Below, in pieces: positions 7,711 through 15,854 of a stretch of DNA of 33,071 bases. How positions within the stretch are numbered: position 1 is the first letter of the stretch; every line of letters starts with the position of its first letter. Source of the DNA: JBBSUX01 sp038234045 (lineage in GTDB: Bacteria; Pseudomonadota; Gammaproteobacteria; Burkholderiales; Burkholderiaceae_C); NCBI GenBank assembly GCA_038234045.1, contig JBBSUX010000003.1:1-33071 (forward strand), in the 5' to 3' direction. The notes beneath the pieces are model-generated. The model was not told the origin of the DNA. It made no database searches and saw only the letters and a list, made by a program, of their open reading frames with translations. A program made the position numbers and the translations under genes.

Positions 7711-8469
7711 ATGAACTTATTGACCAAGCGTTCAACAATGCTATCGATGGATCAACCATCGGTAAATAGGGCGTCGCCTAGGGCAAACCCTAAAGCCCTA
7801 CAAATTGAGGCTCCTGCGGTACGCAAGCGCATGTCGCCGCCGGAGCGTGAGCGTCAGATTCTCGAAGGCGCAATCCAATTTTTTGCGCGCCACGGTTTTG
7901 ATGCGCAGCTCCGAGACTTGGCCAAGAGCATCGGCACTACGCACACATTGCTGTACCACTACTTTCCGGATAAGCAGGCTTTGATTGATCGGGTTTATAT
8001 AGAGGTCTTTGAGGGCTGCTGGAAAGCCGAGTGGGAGAAGTGGCTGGATGACCCCACGCTAAGCTGCGAAGATAAATTTACTCGCTTCTACATCGATTAT
8101 GCAGCGACGGTGCTGAACCATGACTTTGTACGCATTCTTATTTTTTCGGGTCTGACAGACCAGACTATTACCACCCGATTTTTCGAGCTATTGCGCGCGC
8201 GGCTATTTCCGCGACTGATTCGTGAAACCCGACGCTTCCGTGGTGTCAAAAGCCGCGCCAAGTCAACGCTGGCCGAGCACGAGTTACTGATGGGCTTGCA
8301 CGGCAGTATTTTTTACATGGGCGTTCGCCGTTGGGTCTACAACCAGGCTGTTCAAAATACGTCAACGCATGTTTTTGACCCAGAGATCATCCGCAACCAG
8401 GTACGTAGCTATTTGCAGGCTAGCCGACCCTTGGTCAATGCTTCTGCCTCTCAATGCAACTCCTTGTAG
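7711..8469 (+). CDS. TetR/AcrR-family transcriptional regulator
   Basis: A 252-residue one-component regulator. The N-terminal helix-turn-helix spans residues about 43-92 (ERERQILEGAIQFFARHGFDAQ, then LAKSIGTTHTLLYHYFPDKQALI), a typical TetR DNA-binding unit. The C-terminal ligand domain is not similar to a named group that I recognise. A 40-residue basic leader precedes the DNA-binding domain, so the start is uncertain: ATG 7711 has GAGGG about 11 bases upstream, and in-frame ATGs at 7738, 7747 and 7831 are alternatives. It diverges from the hydroxylase operon and is followed after 11 bases by the VOC gene. It is therefore the obvious pathway regulator, probably a repressor relieved by a substrate or intermediate. 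Confidence 0.9.
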   Translation: MNLLTKRSTMLSMDQPSVNRASPRANPKALQIEAPAVRKRMSPPERERQILEGAIQFFARHGFDAQLRDLAKSIGTTHTLLYHYFPDKQALIDRVYIEVFEGCWKAEWEKWLDDPTLSCEDKFTRFYIDYAATVLNHDFVRILIFSGLTDQTITTRFFELLRARLFPRLIRETRRFRGVKSRAKSTLAEHELLMGLHGSIFYMGVRRWVYNQAVQNTSTHVFDPEIIRNQVRSYLQASRPLVNASASQCNSL

Positions 8470-8480
8470 GAGCCCGCACC

Positions 8481-8933
8481 ATGCCACTGACGCTGAATCA
8501 TTTTTCCATTCGCACGCTTGACATTGAGACGACGCGTCGTTTTTATGTGGATGTGCTGGGCTTGACGGTTGGTCCACGGCCGTCTTTTCCATTTCCTGGC
8601 ATCTGGCTTTACCGTGGCGACCATCGCGAGGTTGGCAACGCTGTAGTGCATGTAATCGGAATGGATGTGAACGATCCCATCGGTTTGAAACAATACCTCG
8701 GTGATCGTGATGTGTCGTCGCTTAGCGGCAGCGGCTCGATAGACCACATTGCCTTTTTTGCAGATGGTTTGAGCACCATGCTGACCAAATTGCAAACGCA
8801 AGGTGTCACGGCGCGCGAACGGACGGTACCGTCGATTGGTTTGCATCAGGTGTTTCTTGATGATCCCAACGGAGTAGTAATAGAACTCAACTACCCGGCG
8901 GCGGAAAAGCAGGCGATGGACGCTGCGGCCTGA
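8481..8933 (+). CDS. VOC-fold (glyoxalase / extradiol dioxygenase superfamily) protein
   Basis: A 150-residue protein with two beta-alpha-beta-beta-beta modules: LNHFSIRTLDIETTRRFYVDVLGL and SIDHIAFFADGLSTMLTKL, ending in HQVFLDDPNGVVIELNYP. Potential metal ligands fall where the superfamily puts them: H7, H57, H89 and E135. It is thus likely a metal enzyme (isomerase, lyase or dioxygenase) rather than a resistance protein, though this is inference. Start ATG 8481 is chosen over an upstream in-frame codon because GTAGGAG lies just before it. Its stop is directly followed by the monooxygenase ATG with no spacer, so the two are co-translated. A role in handling the ring after hydroxylation would fit. 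Confidence 0.88.
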   Translation: MPLTLNHFSIRTLDIETTRRFYVDVLGLTVGPRPSFPFPGIWLYRGDHREVGNAVVHVIGMDVNDPIGLKQYLGDRDVSSLSGSGSIDHIAFFADGLSTMLTKLQTQGVTARERTVPSIGLHQVFLDDPNGVVIELNYPAAEKQAMDAAA

Positions 8934-10211
8934 ATGTCAAGAATTCTCATCATTGGCGGCTCGCTGGGTGGTTTGCTCGCAGCGAACATATTGCACCGTG
9001 AAGGTCACGATGTGTGTGTGCTGGAAAAAGTCCAGGGTTCGATGGACGGCCGTGGTGCGGGCATCGTCACGCATGACGCCTTGTTTGCAGGCTTGCGGCG
9101 CGCTGGCGTTGACGCCACCGAGACGCTCGGAGTTGAAGTGCAACACCGTGTGGTGCTGGACATCGCTGGCGATGATGTGGCCTTACTTGAAATGCCGCAG
9201 ATCCTGACGTCATGGAGCCGTCTTTATGACGCGTTGCACCAGCTGCTGCCAGCTGAACGTTATGCGCAAGGTGTGACGGTTGAAAAAGTCGACAACCTTG
9301 CGGATGGTGCCGTCGTTCACGGCTTGACCGCCGAGGGCGTCAGGACGTGGCCAGCCGACTTGGTGATTGCCAGCGACGGTTTACGCTCCGTCGTGCGCCA
9401 ACAGCTCGCGCCGCAGGTGCAGCCGCTCTACGCCGGCTACGTGGCGTGGCGCGGCGTTTGCAGCGAGTCAGTGCTGTCCGCGCGCACGCTCAAAAGCGTT
9501 TTCGAAAAGTTTGGGTTTGGTCTACCGGCGGGTGAGCAAATCATCGGCTACCCGGTCGCCGGGCAGGGCAATGACACGCGTCCGGGGCACCGGGCCTACA
9601 ACTATGTCTGGTATCGCGCGGCCACTGAGGTCGCGCTGGAGAGCTTGTTGACGGACGCTGATGGCGTCCACTACCAAGGCGGCATTCCGCCGAACAAGGT
9701 GGATTGGCAGCATATCGCCGACATGCGCAACGCGGCTCGCGATCTGTTGGCGCCGCAGTTTGCCGAAATGATTGAGAAAGCTGCGCAACCATTTTTACAA
9801 CCTGTCTACGATGTGTGCTCCGAGCAAGTTGCCTTCGGACGTATCGGCCTGATGGGAGACGCGGCCTTTGTCGCCCGCCCGCACATCGGCATGGGCGTGA
9901 CGAAAGCAGCACAGGATGCCGTCGCGCTAGGTGACGCAATTGGCGCGCACGGTGCCACGCCGCAAGCCTTGCTCGCATTCCAAAAAAGTCGTTTAGCTGA
10001 AGGGCAGAGCACCGTTGCGCGGGCACGCTGGCTTGGAGCTTATATGCAGGCCCAGACTAACTCAGTCCGTGCGCAGCAGACCAGTCGCAGTGCGCGTGAT
10101 GTGCTGATCGAGACCGCCATTGATTTAGGCCGATATGGGCGCCTTAGTTCTTTTCCCGGGGCGGCAGCGTATCGCCTCGATCCTGCTCCGGTCACATCGA
10201 CCATTCTTTGA
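8934..10211 (+). CDS. FAD-dependent monooxygenase, 2,6-dihydroxypyridine 3-hydroxylase-like
   Basis: A 425-residue group A flavoprotein aromatic hydroxylase. The Rossmann motif GGSLGGLLAA is at 8-17, the DG motif at D148-G149 (ASDGLRSVVR), and the GD motif at G308-D309 (GLMGDAAFVARPH). By memory it follows Arthrobacter 2,6-dihydroxypyridine 3-monooxygenase closely in layout: GRGAGIV near 39, YAGYVAWRGV near 167, an IIGYPV stretch, an LLTDADG stretch, and RPHIGMGVTKAAQDA after the GD motif. It should use NAD(P)H and O2 to hydroxylate an activated, probably hydroxylated, ring. Resemblance to the nicotinate-type NicC group is weaker. It follows the VOC gene directly and precedes the importer genes. 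The exact substrate is unproven. Confidence 0.88.
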   Translation: MSRILIIGGSLGGLLAANILHREGHDVCVLEKVQGSMDGRGAGIVTHDALFAGLRRAGVDATETLGVEVQHRVVLDIAGDDVALLEMPQILTSWSRLYDALHQLLPAERYAQGVTVEKVDNLADGAVVHGLTAEGVRTWPADLVIASDGLRSVVRQQLAPQVQPLYAGYVAWRGVCSESVLSARTLKSVFEKFGFGLPAGEQIIGYPVAGQGNDTRPGHRAYNYVWYRAATEVALESLLTDADGVHYQGGIPPNKVDWQHIADMRNAARDLLAPQFAEMIEKAAQPFLQPVYDVCSEQVAFGRIGLMGDAAFVARPHIGMGVTKAAQDAVALGDAIGAHGATPQALLAFQKSRLAEGQSTVARARWLGAYMQAQTNSVRAQQTSRSARDVLIETAIDLGRYGRLSSFPGAAAYRLDPAPVTSTIL

Positions 10212-10239
10212 ATTTTTGACACCTTCTTAGGAGACATAC

Positions 10240-11496
10240 GTGAGCCATCAAGATTACAAAAACGTCATCGCGCCAAACCGCCGTAAGTTGCTTCAAATAG
10301 GTGCCGCAGGCGTCGCCATGGGGACGGCCCCTTTCTTCTTGAACATCGCCAAGGCGCAGGCCGAGAAGATCAAAATCGGCTTTCCGGTCCCCTTAACGGG
10401 CCCCTACTCGGCCGAAGCGCAAGATCAAGTGCGCGCCGCAGAAATTGCCATCAAGGATTTCAATGACGCCGGCGGCTTCAATGGCCGTGAGGCTGTGCTA
10501 CTGGTGCGTGACACCAAGCTCAATCCTGGCGAATCCGCGACCCGAACGTTGGAATTGATCGAGAAAGACAACGTCGCCTTCGTTGTCGGTTCGCTGTCTG
10601 CAGCTACCCAATTGTCGATCAATGGTGTGACCCGCGAACGCAAGGTCATCTTTAACTCGATCAGCCAGTCGGATGCCATCACTGAGGCCAAACAGGGCGG
10701 GCCTTACACCTTTCATGAGGCCCTTACTCCCCACATGACGGCTGGCGCTGTGGCGCGTTACGCTTTCCCAAAATACGGCAAACGCGTGGTTTACCTGACA
10801 GCAGATTACGCCTACGGGCATGAAATGGTTCGTGGTTTCGAAACAGCGGGAAAACCGTTGGGCACCAACACTTTGGCGAATATTTTGCACCCGATTGGAA
10901 CGGCTGATTTCTCGTCATTCCTCCCGCGCATCCAGGCGCTGAACCCGGATGTGCTGGTCATGTGTAATTTCGGACGGGACTTGGTGAACTCCGTCAAGCA
11001 GGCGACTGATTTTGGTCTGAAAGAAAAAACCCGAATTATCGCCCCGGTTTTGCTATACGCCGCGCGGCAGGCTGGAGGTGCCGATGCATTCGACGGCGTT
11101 GTTGGCGGCACCTCATATTACTGGGGTATGGAAGACAGCGTGCCGGCAGCCAAGGCGTTTAACGACAAGTTTCGCAAAGCCAACGGTGGTGCGGTGCCAT
11201 CGGACTACGGCGCGCTGGGTTATGCCGGTATTCGCAGCGTCTTGCAGGGTGTAATGAACGCCAAATCAACCGATTCACTTAAAGTCAGCGAGGCTATGAG
11301 CGGGATGAAATACGACTGGTACAAGGGCGAACAGCACTTCCGCAAGTGTGACCATCAGTCGGTCCAGTCGGTCATCATCGTAGAGTCGAAATCCAAGGGG
11401 ATGAAGGATAAATACGATCTTTTCAACATCTTGGAAGTAGAAAGCCCCAACGAAGCCAACTTGCGCAGCTGCACAGAACTCGGCTACAAGGCCTGA
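10240..11496 (+). CDS. ABC transporter substrate-binding protein, LivJ type, with Tat-like signal
   Basis: A 418-residue periplasmic binding protein of the branched-chain amino acid / amide family (Peripla_BP_6). The signal peptide holds twin arginines R14-R15 (NRRKLLQ), a hydrophobic core and an AKAQA cleavage site near residue 41, which suggests Tat export. The mature protein opens with IKIGFPVPLTGPYSAEAQDQVRAA, as this family does. It starts at GTG 10240 with AGGAG 8 bases upstream. The two permeases and two ATPases follow at once, so the importer is complete. Members of this family import branched-chain amino acids, amides, urea, aromatic acids and similar compounds; here the pathway substrate is the likely cargo. 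Confidence 0.93.
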   Translation: MSHQDYKNVIAPNRRKLLQIGAAGVAMGTAPFFLNIAKAQAEKIKIGFPVPLTGPYSAEAQDQVRAAEIAIKDFNDAGGFNGREAVLLVRDTKLNPGESATRTLELIEKDNVAFVVGSLSAATQLSINGVTRERKVIFNSISQSDAITEAKQGGPYTFHEALTPHMTAGAVARYAFPKYGKRVVYLTADYAYGHEMVRGFETAGKPLGTNTLANILHPIGTADFSSFLPRIQALNPDVLVMCNFGRDLVNSVKQATDFGLKEKTRIIAPVLLYAARQAGGADAFDGVVGGTSYYWGMEDSVPAAKAFNDKFRKANGGAVPSDYGALGYAGIRSVLQGVMNAKSTDSLKVSEAMSGMKYDWYKGEQHFRKCDHQSVQSVIIVESKSKGMKDKYDLFNILEVESPNEANLRSCTELGYKA

Positions 11497-11516
11497 CGAT
11501 AAAAGGAAGGCTACCC

Positions 11517-12401
11517 GTGCTTGATATCACACCTTCCTTGCTCATGCTTCAGTTGATGACGGGCATCGCTCTCGGGGCTATCTATGCCCTGTTGGCGATT
11601 GGTCTTTCATTGATCTTCGGCATGTTGACCGTCGTGAATTTTGCCCACGGGGCATTCTTCATGGTGGGCGCTTTTTTGGGGGTGTATTTCTTGGGACTGA
11701 CCGGGAATTTTTGGCTCAGCCTGGTCATTGCGCCCCTCGTGGTTGGCGCAATAGGTCTGGTGGCCGAACGTTTTCTGGTCCGACCCTTGTATGGTCGGGG
11801 CATCGATTACCCACTGCTGCTCACGTTCGGCCTGTCTTATGTGCTGATTGACATGGTGCGCGCCCTATTCGGTATTGGAGGTTTACAGTCCTCCACACCG
11901 GCATCTCTGCGCGGCGCGGTAAATCTTGGTTTTGGCTATTTCCCTTTATACCGATTGTTCCTGATTGGCGCGACGGCGGTTGTCGTGCTAGCGCTCTGGC
12001 TGTTTTTGGAAAAGACACGTTACGGCCTGATCATTCGCGCCGGTTCGCGTGACTCTGAAATCGTGCGCGTACTAGGTGTAGATATTGCCAAGGTTTGGTG
12101 GCTGGTATTTGGCTTGGGCACCGCTATTGCCGGCCTGTCTGGTGTGCTGGCAGCGCCGACTCGCGCGGTGAATCCAGAGATGGGTATTCCCGTGTTGGCA
12201 GAGTCGTTTGTGGTCACGGTTGTTGGTGGCATGGGTTCGTTGCCTGGTGCTGTGGTCGCAGGACTCTTGGTGGGTATTGTCTACAGCATCACGGCATTGT
12301 TTGCGCCGGCCTATGCGGAGATGTCGATCTTTGTTTTGATGGCGTTGGTGCTGCTTGTGCGGCCACAAGGATTTTTTGGAAAAACCGGAGCGCTCGGATG
12401 A
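11517..12401 (+). CDS. LivH-type ABC transporter permease
   Basis: A 294-residue inner-membrane permease with about eight hydrophobic helices. Typical LivH stretches are GIALGAIYALLAIGLSLIFGMLTVVNFAHGAFFM near the N-terminus and SFVVTVVGGMGSLPGAVVAGLLVG near the C-terminus; the latter includes the coupling-helix region after a long GTAIAGLSGVLAAP helix. It starts at GTG 11517 with AAGGAAGG upstream, and its stop overlaps the next permease start as ATGA. Together with the LivM-type partner it forms the heterodimeric channel. Confidence 0.95.
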   Translation: MLDITPSLLMLQLMTGIALGAIYALLAIGLSLIFGMLTVVNFAHGAFFMVGAFLGVYFLGLTGNFWLSLVIAPLVVGAIGLVAERFLVRPLYGRGIDYPLLLTFGLSYVLIDMVRALFGIGGLQSSTPASLRGAVNLGFGYFPLYRLFLIGATAVVVLALWLFLEKTRYGLIIRAGSRDSEIVRVLGVDIAKVWWLVFGLGTAIAGLSGVLAAPTRAVNPEMGIPVLAESFVVTVVGGMGSLPGAVVAGLLVGIVYSITALFAPAYAEMSIFVLMALVLLVRPQGFFGKTGALG

Positions 12402-13375
12402 ATCTGCGTCCCGTAGTCAACGGCATCGCTCGCCACCGTGTAGCCTCGGCCCTTTTAATTTTGCTGATCTTGCCGGTATTAACGCCTTACAACGCCCTGG
12501 CCGTCAATATCCTGATATTTGGTTTGTTCGCTGTCGGATTTAATCTCGTCTATGGTTATACCGGAATGTTGTCTTTTGGTCATGCCTCATTTTTTGGTGT
12601 CGGCAGTTACCTAACTGGCATCGCCATGGTGCATTTCGGCGTGAATTGGATTCCCGCAATCTTCGTCGGCGTAGCAGCGTCCTTGCTCGCAGGCCTGCTT
12701 GTCGGCTATCTGGCGGTGCGGACACGAGGAATTTATTTTTCAATGGTGACGCTGGCGCTCGGGCAAGTCATTTATTACATGTTCTACAAAGCGGAAAAAT
12801 GGACGGGTGGCGAAAACGGGCTGAGCGGGATCAAGGCGCAGGTCATCGATGTTTTTGGTTTCCGCATCGACTTTCTCAACCCACTCATCAAGTATTATGT
12901 TTTCTGGATTTTTGTCGCTTTCTCCTTATGGCTGGTGTCGAGAATACTGGCGTCACCATTTGGGTCAGTGATTGAGTCCATCCGTGAGAACGAAAGACGA
13001 GCGGCGGCCTGCGGCTACGACGTGGCACGCTCCAAGCTGCTGATCTTTGTGATATCTGCGGGCGTCTGCGGTTTGGCCGGCGCATTGCGGGCGCTCCATT
13101 TGTCGGTAGTACCAGTGGATTCACTGAATTACCTTCAGTCAGGGCAGGTTTTGATGATGTCTTTGCTGGGCGGGATAGGTAGCTTTTTTGGCCCTTTCCT
13201 GGGTGCTGCTGTTTTCCTCTACCTTGAAGAGGTAGCCACCAACCTGACCAAGTATTGGATGGGCGTCGTCGGAATACTCTTCATTGTCCTCATTCTGTTT
13301 TTTCCGCGCGGCATATTAGGCAGTCTGGTACACCAGCTTAGACAGCGCGGAATGCTGCAGGGGGAGCGTGAATGA
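12398..13375 (+). CDS. LivM-type ABC transporter permease
   Basis: A 325-residue inner-membrane permease. It carries the LivM signature NLVYGYTGMLSFGHASFFGVGSY after the first helices and the cytoplasmic loop IRENERRAAACGYD that contacts the ATPases. About nine or ten hydrophobic segments are visible. The start is ATG 12398, overlapping the LivH-type stop; an in-frame extension back to 12095 would lie inside the previous gene and is rejected. Its own stop overlaps the LivG-type ATG at 13372. The chain of 4-base overlaps shows tight translational coupling. Confidence 0.95.
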   Translation: MNLRPVVNGIARHRVASALLILLILPVLTPYNALAVNILIFGLFAVGFNLVYGYTGMLSFGHASFFGVGSYLTGIAMVHFGVNWIPAIFVGVAASLLAGLLVGYLAVRTRGIYFSMVTLALGQVIYYMFYKAEKWTGGENGLSGIKAQVIDVFGFRIDFLNPLIKYYVFWIFVAFSLWLVSRILASPFGSVIESIRENERRAAACGYDVARSKLLIFVISAGVCGLAGALRALHLSVVPVDSLNYLQSGQVLMMSLLGGIGSFFGPFLGAAVFLYLEEVATNLTKYWMGVVGILFIVLILFFPRGILGSLVHQLRQRGMLQGERE

Positions 13376-14118
13376 GCCCGCCGCTGTTGATGGAGGTGCG
13401 CAATGTCAGTCTGCATTTCGGGCGTTTCAAGGCGCTTTCAAATGTCTCTGTGGGCTTTGCACCTAACGAGCTGACGGCCATCATTGGCCCAAATGGTGCA
13501 GGCAAGAGCACGTTTTTCAATGTCTTGAGCGGGGCGTTGGTGCCGACCACTGGCAAAGTGCTTTTTGAAGGGCATGACATTACGCCCTTGAAAGCGTATG
13601 ACTACGCGCGACGTGGAATCGCCAAAAGTTTTCAGATAACCAACGTCTTCAAACAACTTAGCGTGCACGAAAACGTTCGTGTAGCGGCGCAGATGCGTTA
13701 TGCGCGCTACCAACTATTCAAACCGCGCGCTTCGCTCAAACATGTAATAGAAGAGGCTGATGCTTTGCTCGCTCGAATCGGCCTGACGGCTTTGCGCAAC
13801 AAGACGGTGGCTGATTTGGCGCATGGGCAGCAGCGGTCTCTCGAAATTGCCATGGCGCTAGCTGCCAAGCCGAAGCTCTTGCTGATGGATGAGCCGACAG
13901 CGGGCATGTCGCCAGAAGAAACGTCATTAATGATGGTTTTGATCACAGAACTGGCCAAGGAACGTACCGTCGTCCTGGTGGAGCACAAAATGAAGCTGGT
14001 TATGGGCATTTGCGAGCGATTGATCGTCCTGCACCATGGTGAGTTTTTGGCGCAGGGTACGGCTGACGACATCCGCAACAACGACGAAGTTCGCCGTGTT
14101 TATTTAGGTCAGGGTTGA
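13372..14118 (+). CDS. LivG-type ABC transporter ATP-binding protein
   Basis: A 248-residue ATPase. Walker A is GPNGAGKST (about 39-47), the signature region is a degenerate LAHGQQRSLEIA, Walker B is LLLMDEPTAGMS, and the switch histidine lies in VLVEHKM. The LivG-type C-terminal end (GEFLAQGTADDIRNNDEVRRVYLG) is present. It powers import together with the LivF-type ATPase encoded next. The ATG overlaps the preceding permease stop. Confidence 0.95.
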   Translation: MSPPLLMEVRNVSLHFGRFKALSNVSVGFAPNELTAIIGPNGAGKSTFFNVLSGALVPTTGKVLFEGHDITPLKAYDYARRGIAKSFQITNVFKQLSVHENVRVAAQMRYARYQLFKPRASLKHVIEEADALLARIGLTALRNKTVADLAHGQQRSLEIAMALAAKPKLLLMDEPTAGMSPEETSLMMVLITELAKERTVVLVEHKMKLVMGICERLIVLHHGEFLAQGTADDIRNNDEVRRVYLGQG

Positions 14119-14120
14119 AA

Positions 14121-14840
14121 ATGAAGCCCACTCCTTTGCTTGACGTCCAAGATTTGGGCGCGTGGTACGACCGTAGTCACGTGGTGCAGAACGTTTCGTT
14201 TCACGTCAATGAGGGTGAAATCGTCACCTTGATGGGCCGCAACGGCGCCGGCAAAACCACCACGCTGCGGACTCTGATGGGTTTGCTAACGCGTTGCAAG
14301 GGTCGCGTCGTGTTTGACGGCCAGGAATTGCTGGCACAGCCAACGCATGCGCGCTTTCATTTGGGGCTTGCTTTCGTGCCAGAAGACAGGCGCATCGTGC
14401 CATCTTTGACGGTGCGTGAGAATCTGCAACTCGGCCTGCTTGCCAGTCGCAAGAAGGTGGATATCGAAGCGCGTATTGACGTGATCGCGGAAACATTTCC
14501 ACGTCTGAAAGAGCGCTTGTCACAGGAGGCGACGTCGATGTCTGGCGGAGAGCAGCAAATGCTTGCCATTGCGCGAGCAATGATGGCCGAACCACGGATG
14601 GTCCTGCTCGACGAACCCTCAGAGGGCATCATGCCGTTGCTGGTGGACGAGATGTTCGAGCTCTTTGCGCGCATGAAGGCCACCGGCATCACGCTCCTGC
14701 TAGTGGAGCAAAACGTCTCGCGCGCGTTGGCGGTGTCTGACCGTGCCTACATCCTTGATCAAGGCCTGGTCGTGCACGAAGGAGCCGCTGAGGCTCTGTT
14801 GGCGGATGACGAGATTCAGAATAAATACTGCGCGGTTTGA
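14121..14840 (+). CDS. LivF-type ABC transporter ATP-binding protein
   Basis: A 239-residue ATPase. Walker A is GRNGAGKTT, the signature is MSGGEQQMLAIARAM, and Walker B is MVLLDEPSEGIMP, the LivF-type variant. I chose ATG 14121 because AGGG lies six bases upstream; a TTG at 14115 would add two residues and overlap the LivG stop. It is the last gene of the importer operon and faces the minus-strand alpha/beta hydrolase with a 32-base gap. Confidence 0.93.
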   Translation: MKPTPLLDVQDLGAWYDRSHVVQNVSFHVNEGEIVTLMGRNGAGKTTTLRTLMGLLTRCKGRVVFDGQELLAQPTHARFHLGLAFVPEDRRIVPSLTVRENLQLGLLASRKKVDIEARIDVIAETFPRLKERLSQEATSMSGGEQQMLAIARAMMAEPRMVLLDEPSEGIMPLLVDEMFELFARMKATGITLLLVEQNVSRALAVSDRAYILDQGLVVHEGAAEALLADDEIQNKYCAV

Positions 14841-14868
14841 GGGCAGTTGGGCTGCCCCAGTAAGGGGC
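14841..14868. terminator. Weak hairpin(s) between convergent importer and hydrolase genes
   Basis: GGGCAG-N5-CTGCCC (14841-14857) directly follows the LivF-type stop and overlaps a second possible stem, GCCCC-N5-GGGGC (14854-14868). The two are mutually exclusive. Neither is followed by a T-run, so intrinsic termination is only a suggestion from position. Confidence 0.3.
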
Positions 14869-14872
14869 TTGG

Positions 14873-15607
14873 TCATACCCGGTCGAAGGCCTCGATCGCT
14901 TCTGTCAGTGCTTCAGGATTTTCAAGCGGCAGCACGTGCCCACCGGCAATGACTTTCAACTCGCCCTGTCCCAGATGCGGCATCGTCAGTCGGCGCTGAA
15001 TGTCGGCGCCGAGTGAAGGATCGTCCGCACCAGCAATGACCAATACCGGCAACGACAACACGCCAACACGCTCTGACCAGTCTTCTTGGCTGGTTGTGGA
15101 TATCCATGTCTTCCAGGCGACCAGAGAAGCCCGCATTGCATCAGCGATTGCTGGTTCGCGCCACTCGTCGGGCAATGGTTTTGCAGTAATCCCGTCAAGG
15201 TAAGTGGCGGCTGCATCGCGGCTTCCGTCGAAAGCCATCAAACGCTTGCGTACTTCATCCGTGAAAGGCTCGGGCGGCGGCGGCGAGGGCGTCACGAGGA
15301 TGAGCCCGCGGAGGTAGTCCGGCTTACGGCTGGCAAGAGCGGAGCTGATCTTGCCTGTCATTGAATGACCGACGATGACGCAATTCTCAATCCCCGCGGC
15401 ATGGATTTTCCCGTCGACATAGTCGGCCATGGCAGCCACATCGAGGGCACCCATCTCAGCAGCATCACCGAAGCCAGGCATGTCGAACATGAGAAGGCGG
15501 TGTCGGGCCGAGAGCCGCGGCGCTACACGCGCCCATTCGCGATGCGAATTTCCGAAAAAGTGGAGCAGGACGAGAGTGGGATTTGAGGTCGTCGTTTCAG
15601 TTGTCAT
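14873..15607 (-). CDS. Alpha/beta hydrolase
   Basis: A 244-residue serine hydrolase of the alpha/beta fold. The oxyanion region is LLHFFGN (14-20), the nucleophile is S82 in VGHSMTG, the acid is D195 or D196 in IAGADDPSLG, and the histidine is H224 in AGGHVLPLENPE. These form a complete catalytic triad. There is no signal peptide, so it is cytoplasmic. Its position at the end of the catabolic block suggests hydrolysis of a ring-cleavage product, an ester or an amide, as NicD-type deformylases or MhpC-type C-C hydrolases do, but neither can be assigned. The ATG at 15607 is preferred over a TTG at 15610; the ribosome-binding site is weak. Confidence 0.9.
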   Translation of the reverse strand: MTTETTTSNPTLVLLHFFGNSHREWARVAPRLSARHRLLMFDMPGFGDAAEMGALDVAAMADYVDGKIHAAGIENCVIVGHSMTGKISSALASRKPDYLRGLILVTPSPPPPEPFTDEVRKRLMAFDGSRDAAATYLDGITAKPLPDEWREPAIADAMRASLVAWKTWISTTSQEDWSERVGVLSLPVLVIAGADDPSLGADIQRRLTMPHLGQGELKVIAGGHVLPLENPEALTEAIEAFDRV

Positions 15608-15703
15608 CAACGAAGTATCGGGCCGATACCGTCAATACTGGATACAGGTTGCATCCGCTGCGTTGGCAGAACAAAGCGTCGGCAAAAATAGAAAAGCGAC
15701 CCG

Positions 15704-15727
15704 AAAAAAAAGCGGCCCGAAGGCCGC
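15704..15727 (-). terminator. Intrinsic terminator of the lysC-tRNA-Ser transcript
   Basis: On the minus strand a 6-bp stem GCGGCC/GGCCGC closes a UUCG tetraloop and is followed by eight T residues. It sits 16 bases after the tRNA 3' end and is a textbook rho-independent terminator. It also separates the core genes from the catabolic block. Confidence 0.92.
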
Positions 15728-15743
15728 GTTCTTGCTTGCATCT

Positions 15744-15836
15744 TGGCGGAACCGGAGGGATTCGAACCCTCGATGAGGCTCTACACCCCATACTCCCTTA
15801 GCAGGGGAGCACCTTCGGCCACTCGGTCACAGTTCC
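15744..15836 (-). tRNA. tRNA-Ser (anticodon GCU)
   Basis: The minus strand folds into a 93-base class II tRNA. The 7-bp acceptor stem pairs GGAACTG with CGGTTCC (one G-U pair), the discriminator base is G as in serine tRNAs, and CCA is encoded. The anticodon stem is CTCCC/GGGAG around the loop CTGCTAA, giving anticodon GCT. A long variable arm and the T-loop GGTTCGAATCC are present. It reads AGC/AGU codons. It begins only 18 bases after the lysC stop, so it is probably transcribed with lysC or from a promoter inside that gene. Confidence 0.97.
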
Positions 15837-15854
15837 AGCGTCTGCAATTATGCC

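Noticed and set aside
15744..15836. Attachment-site direct repeat of the tRNA-Ser 3' end
   Set aside because: I looked for a second copy of the T-arm/acceptor sequence in the intergenic gaps to the left and found none; no integrase or transposase is visible either.
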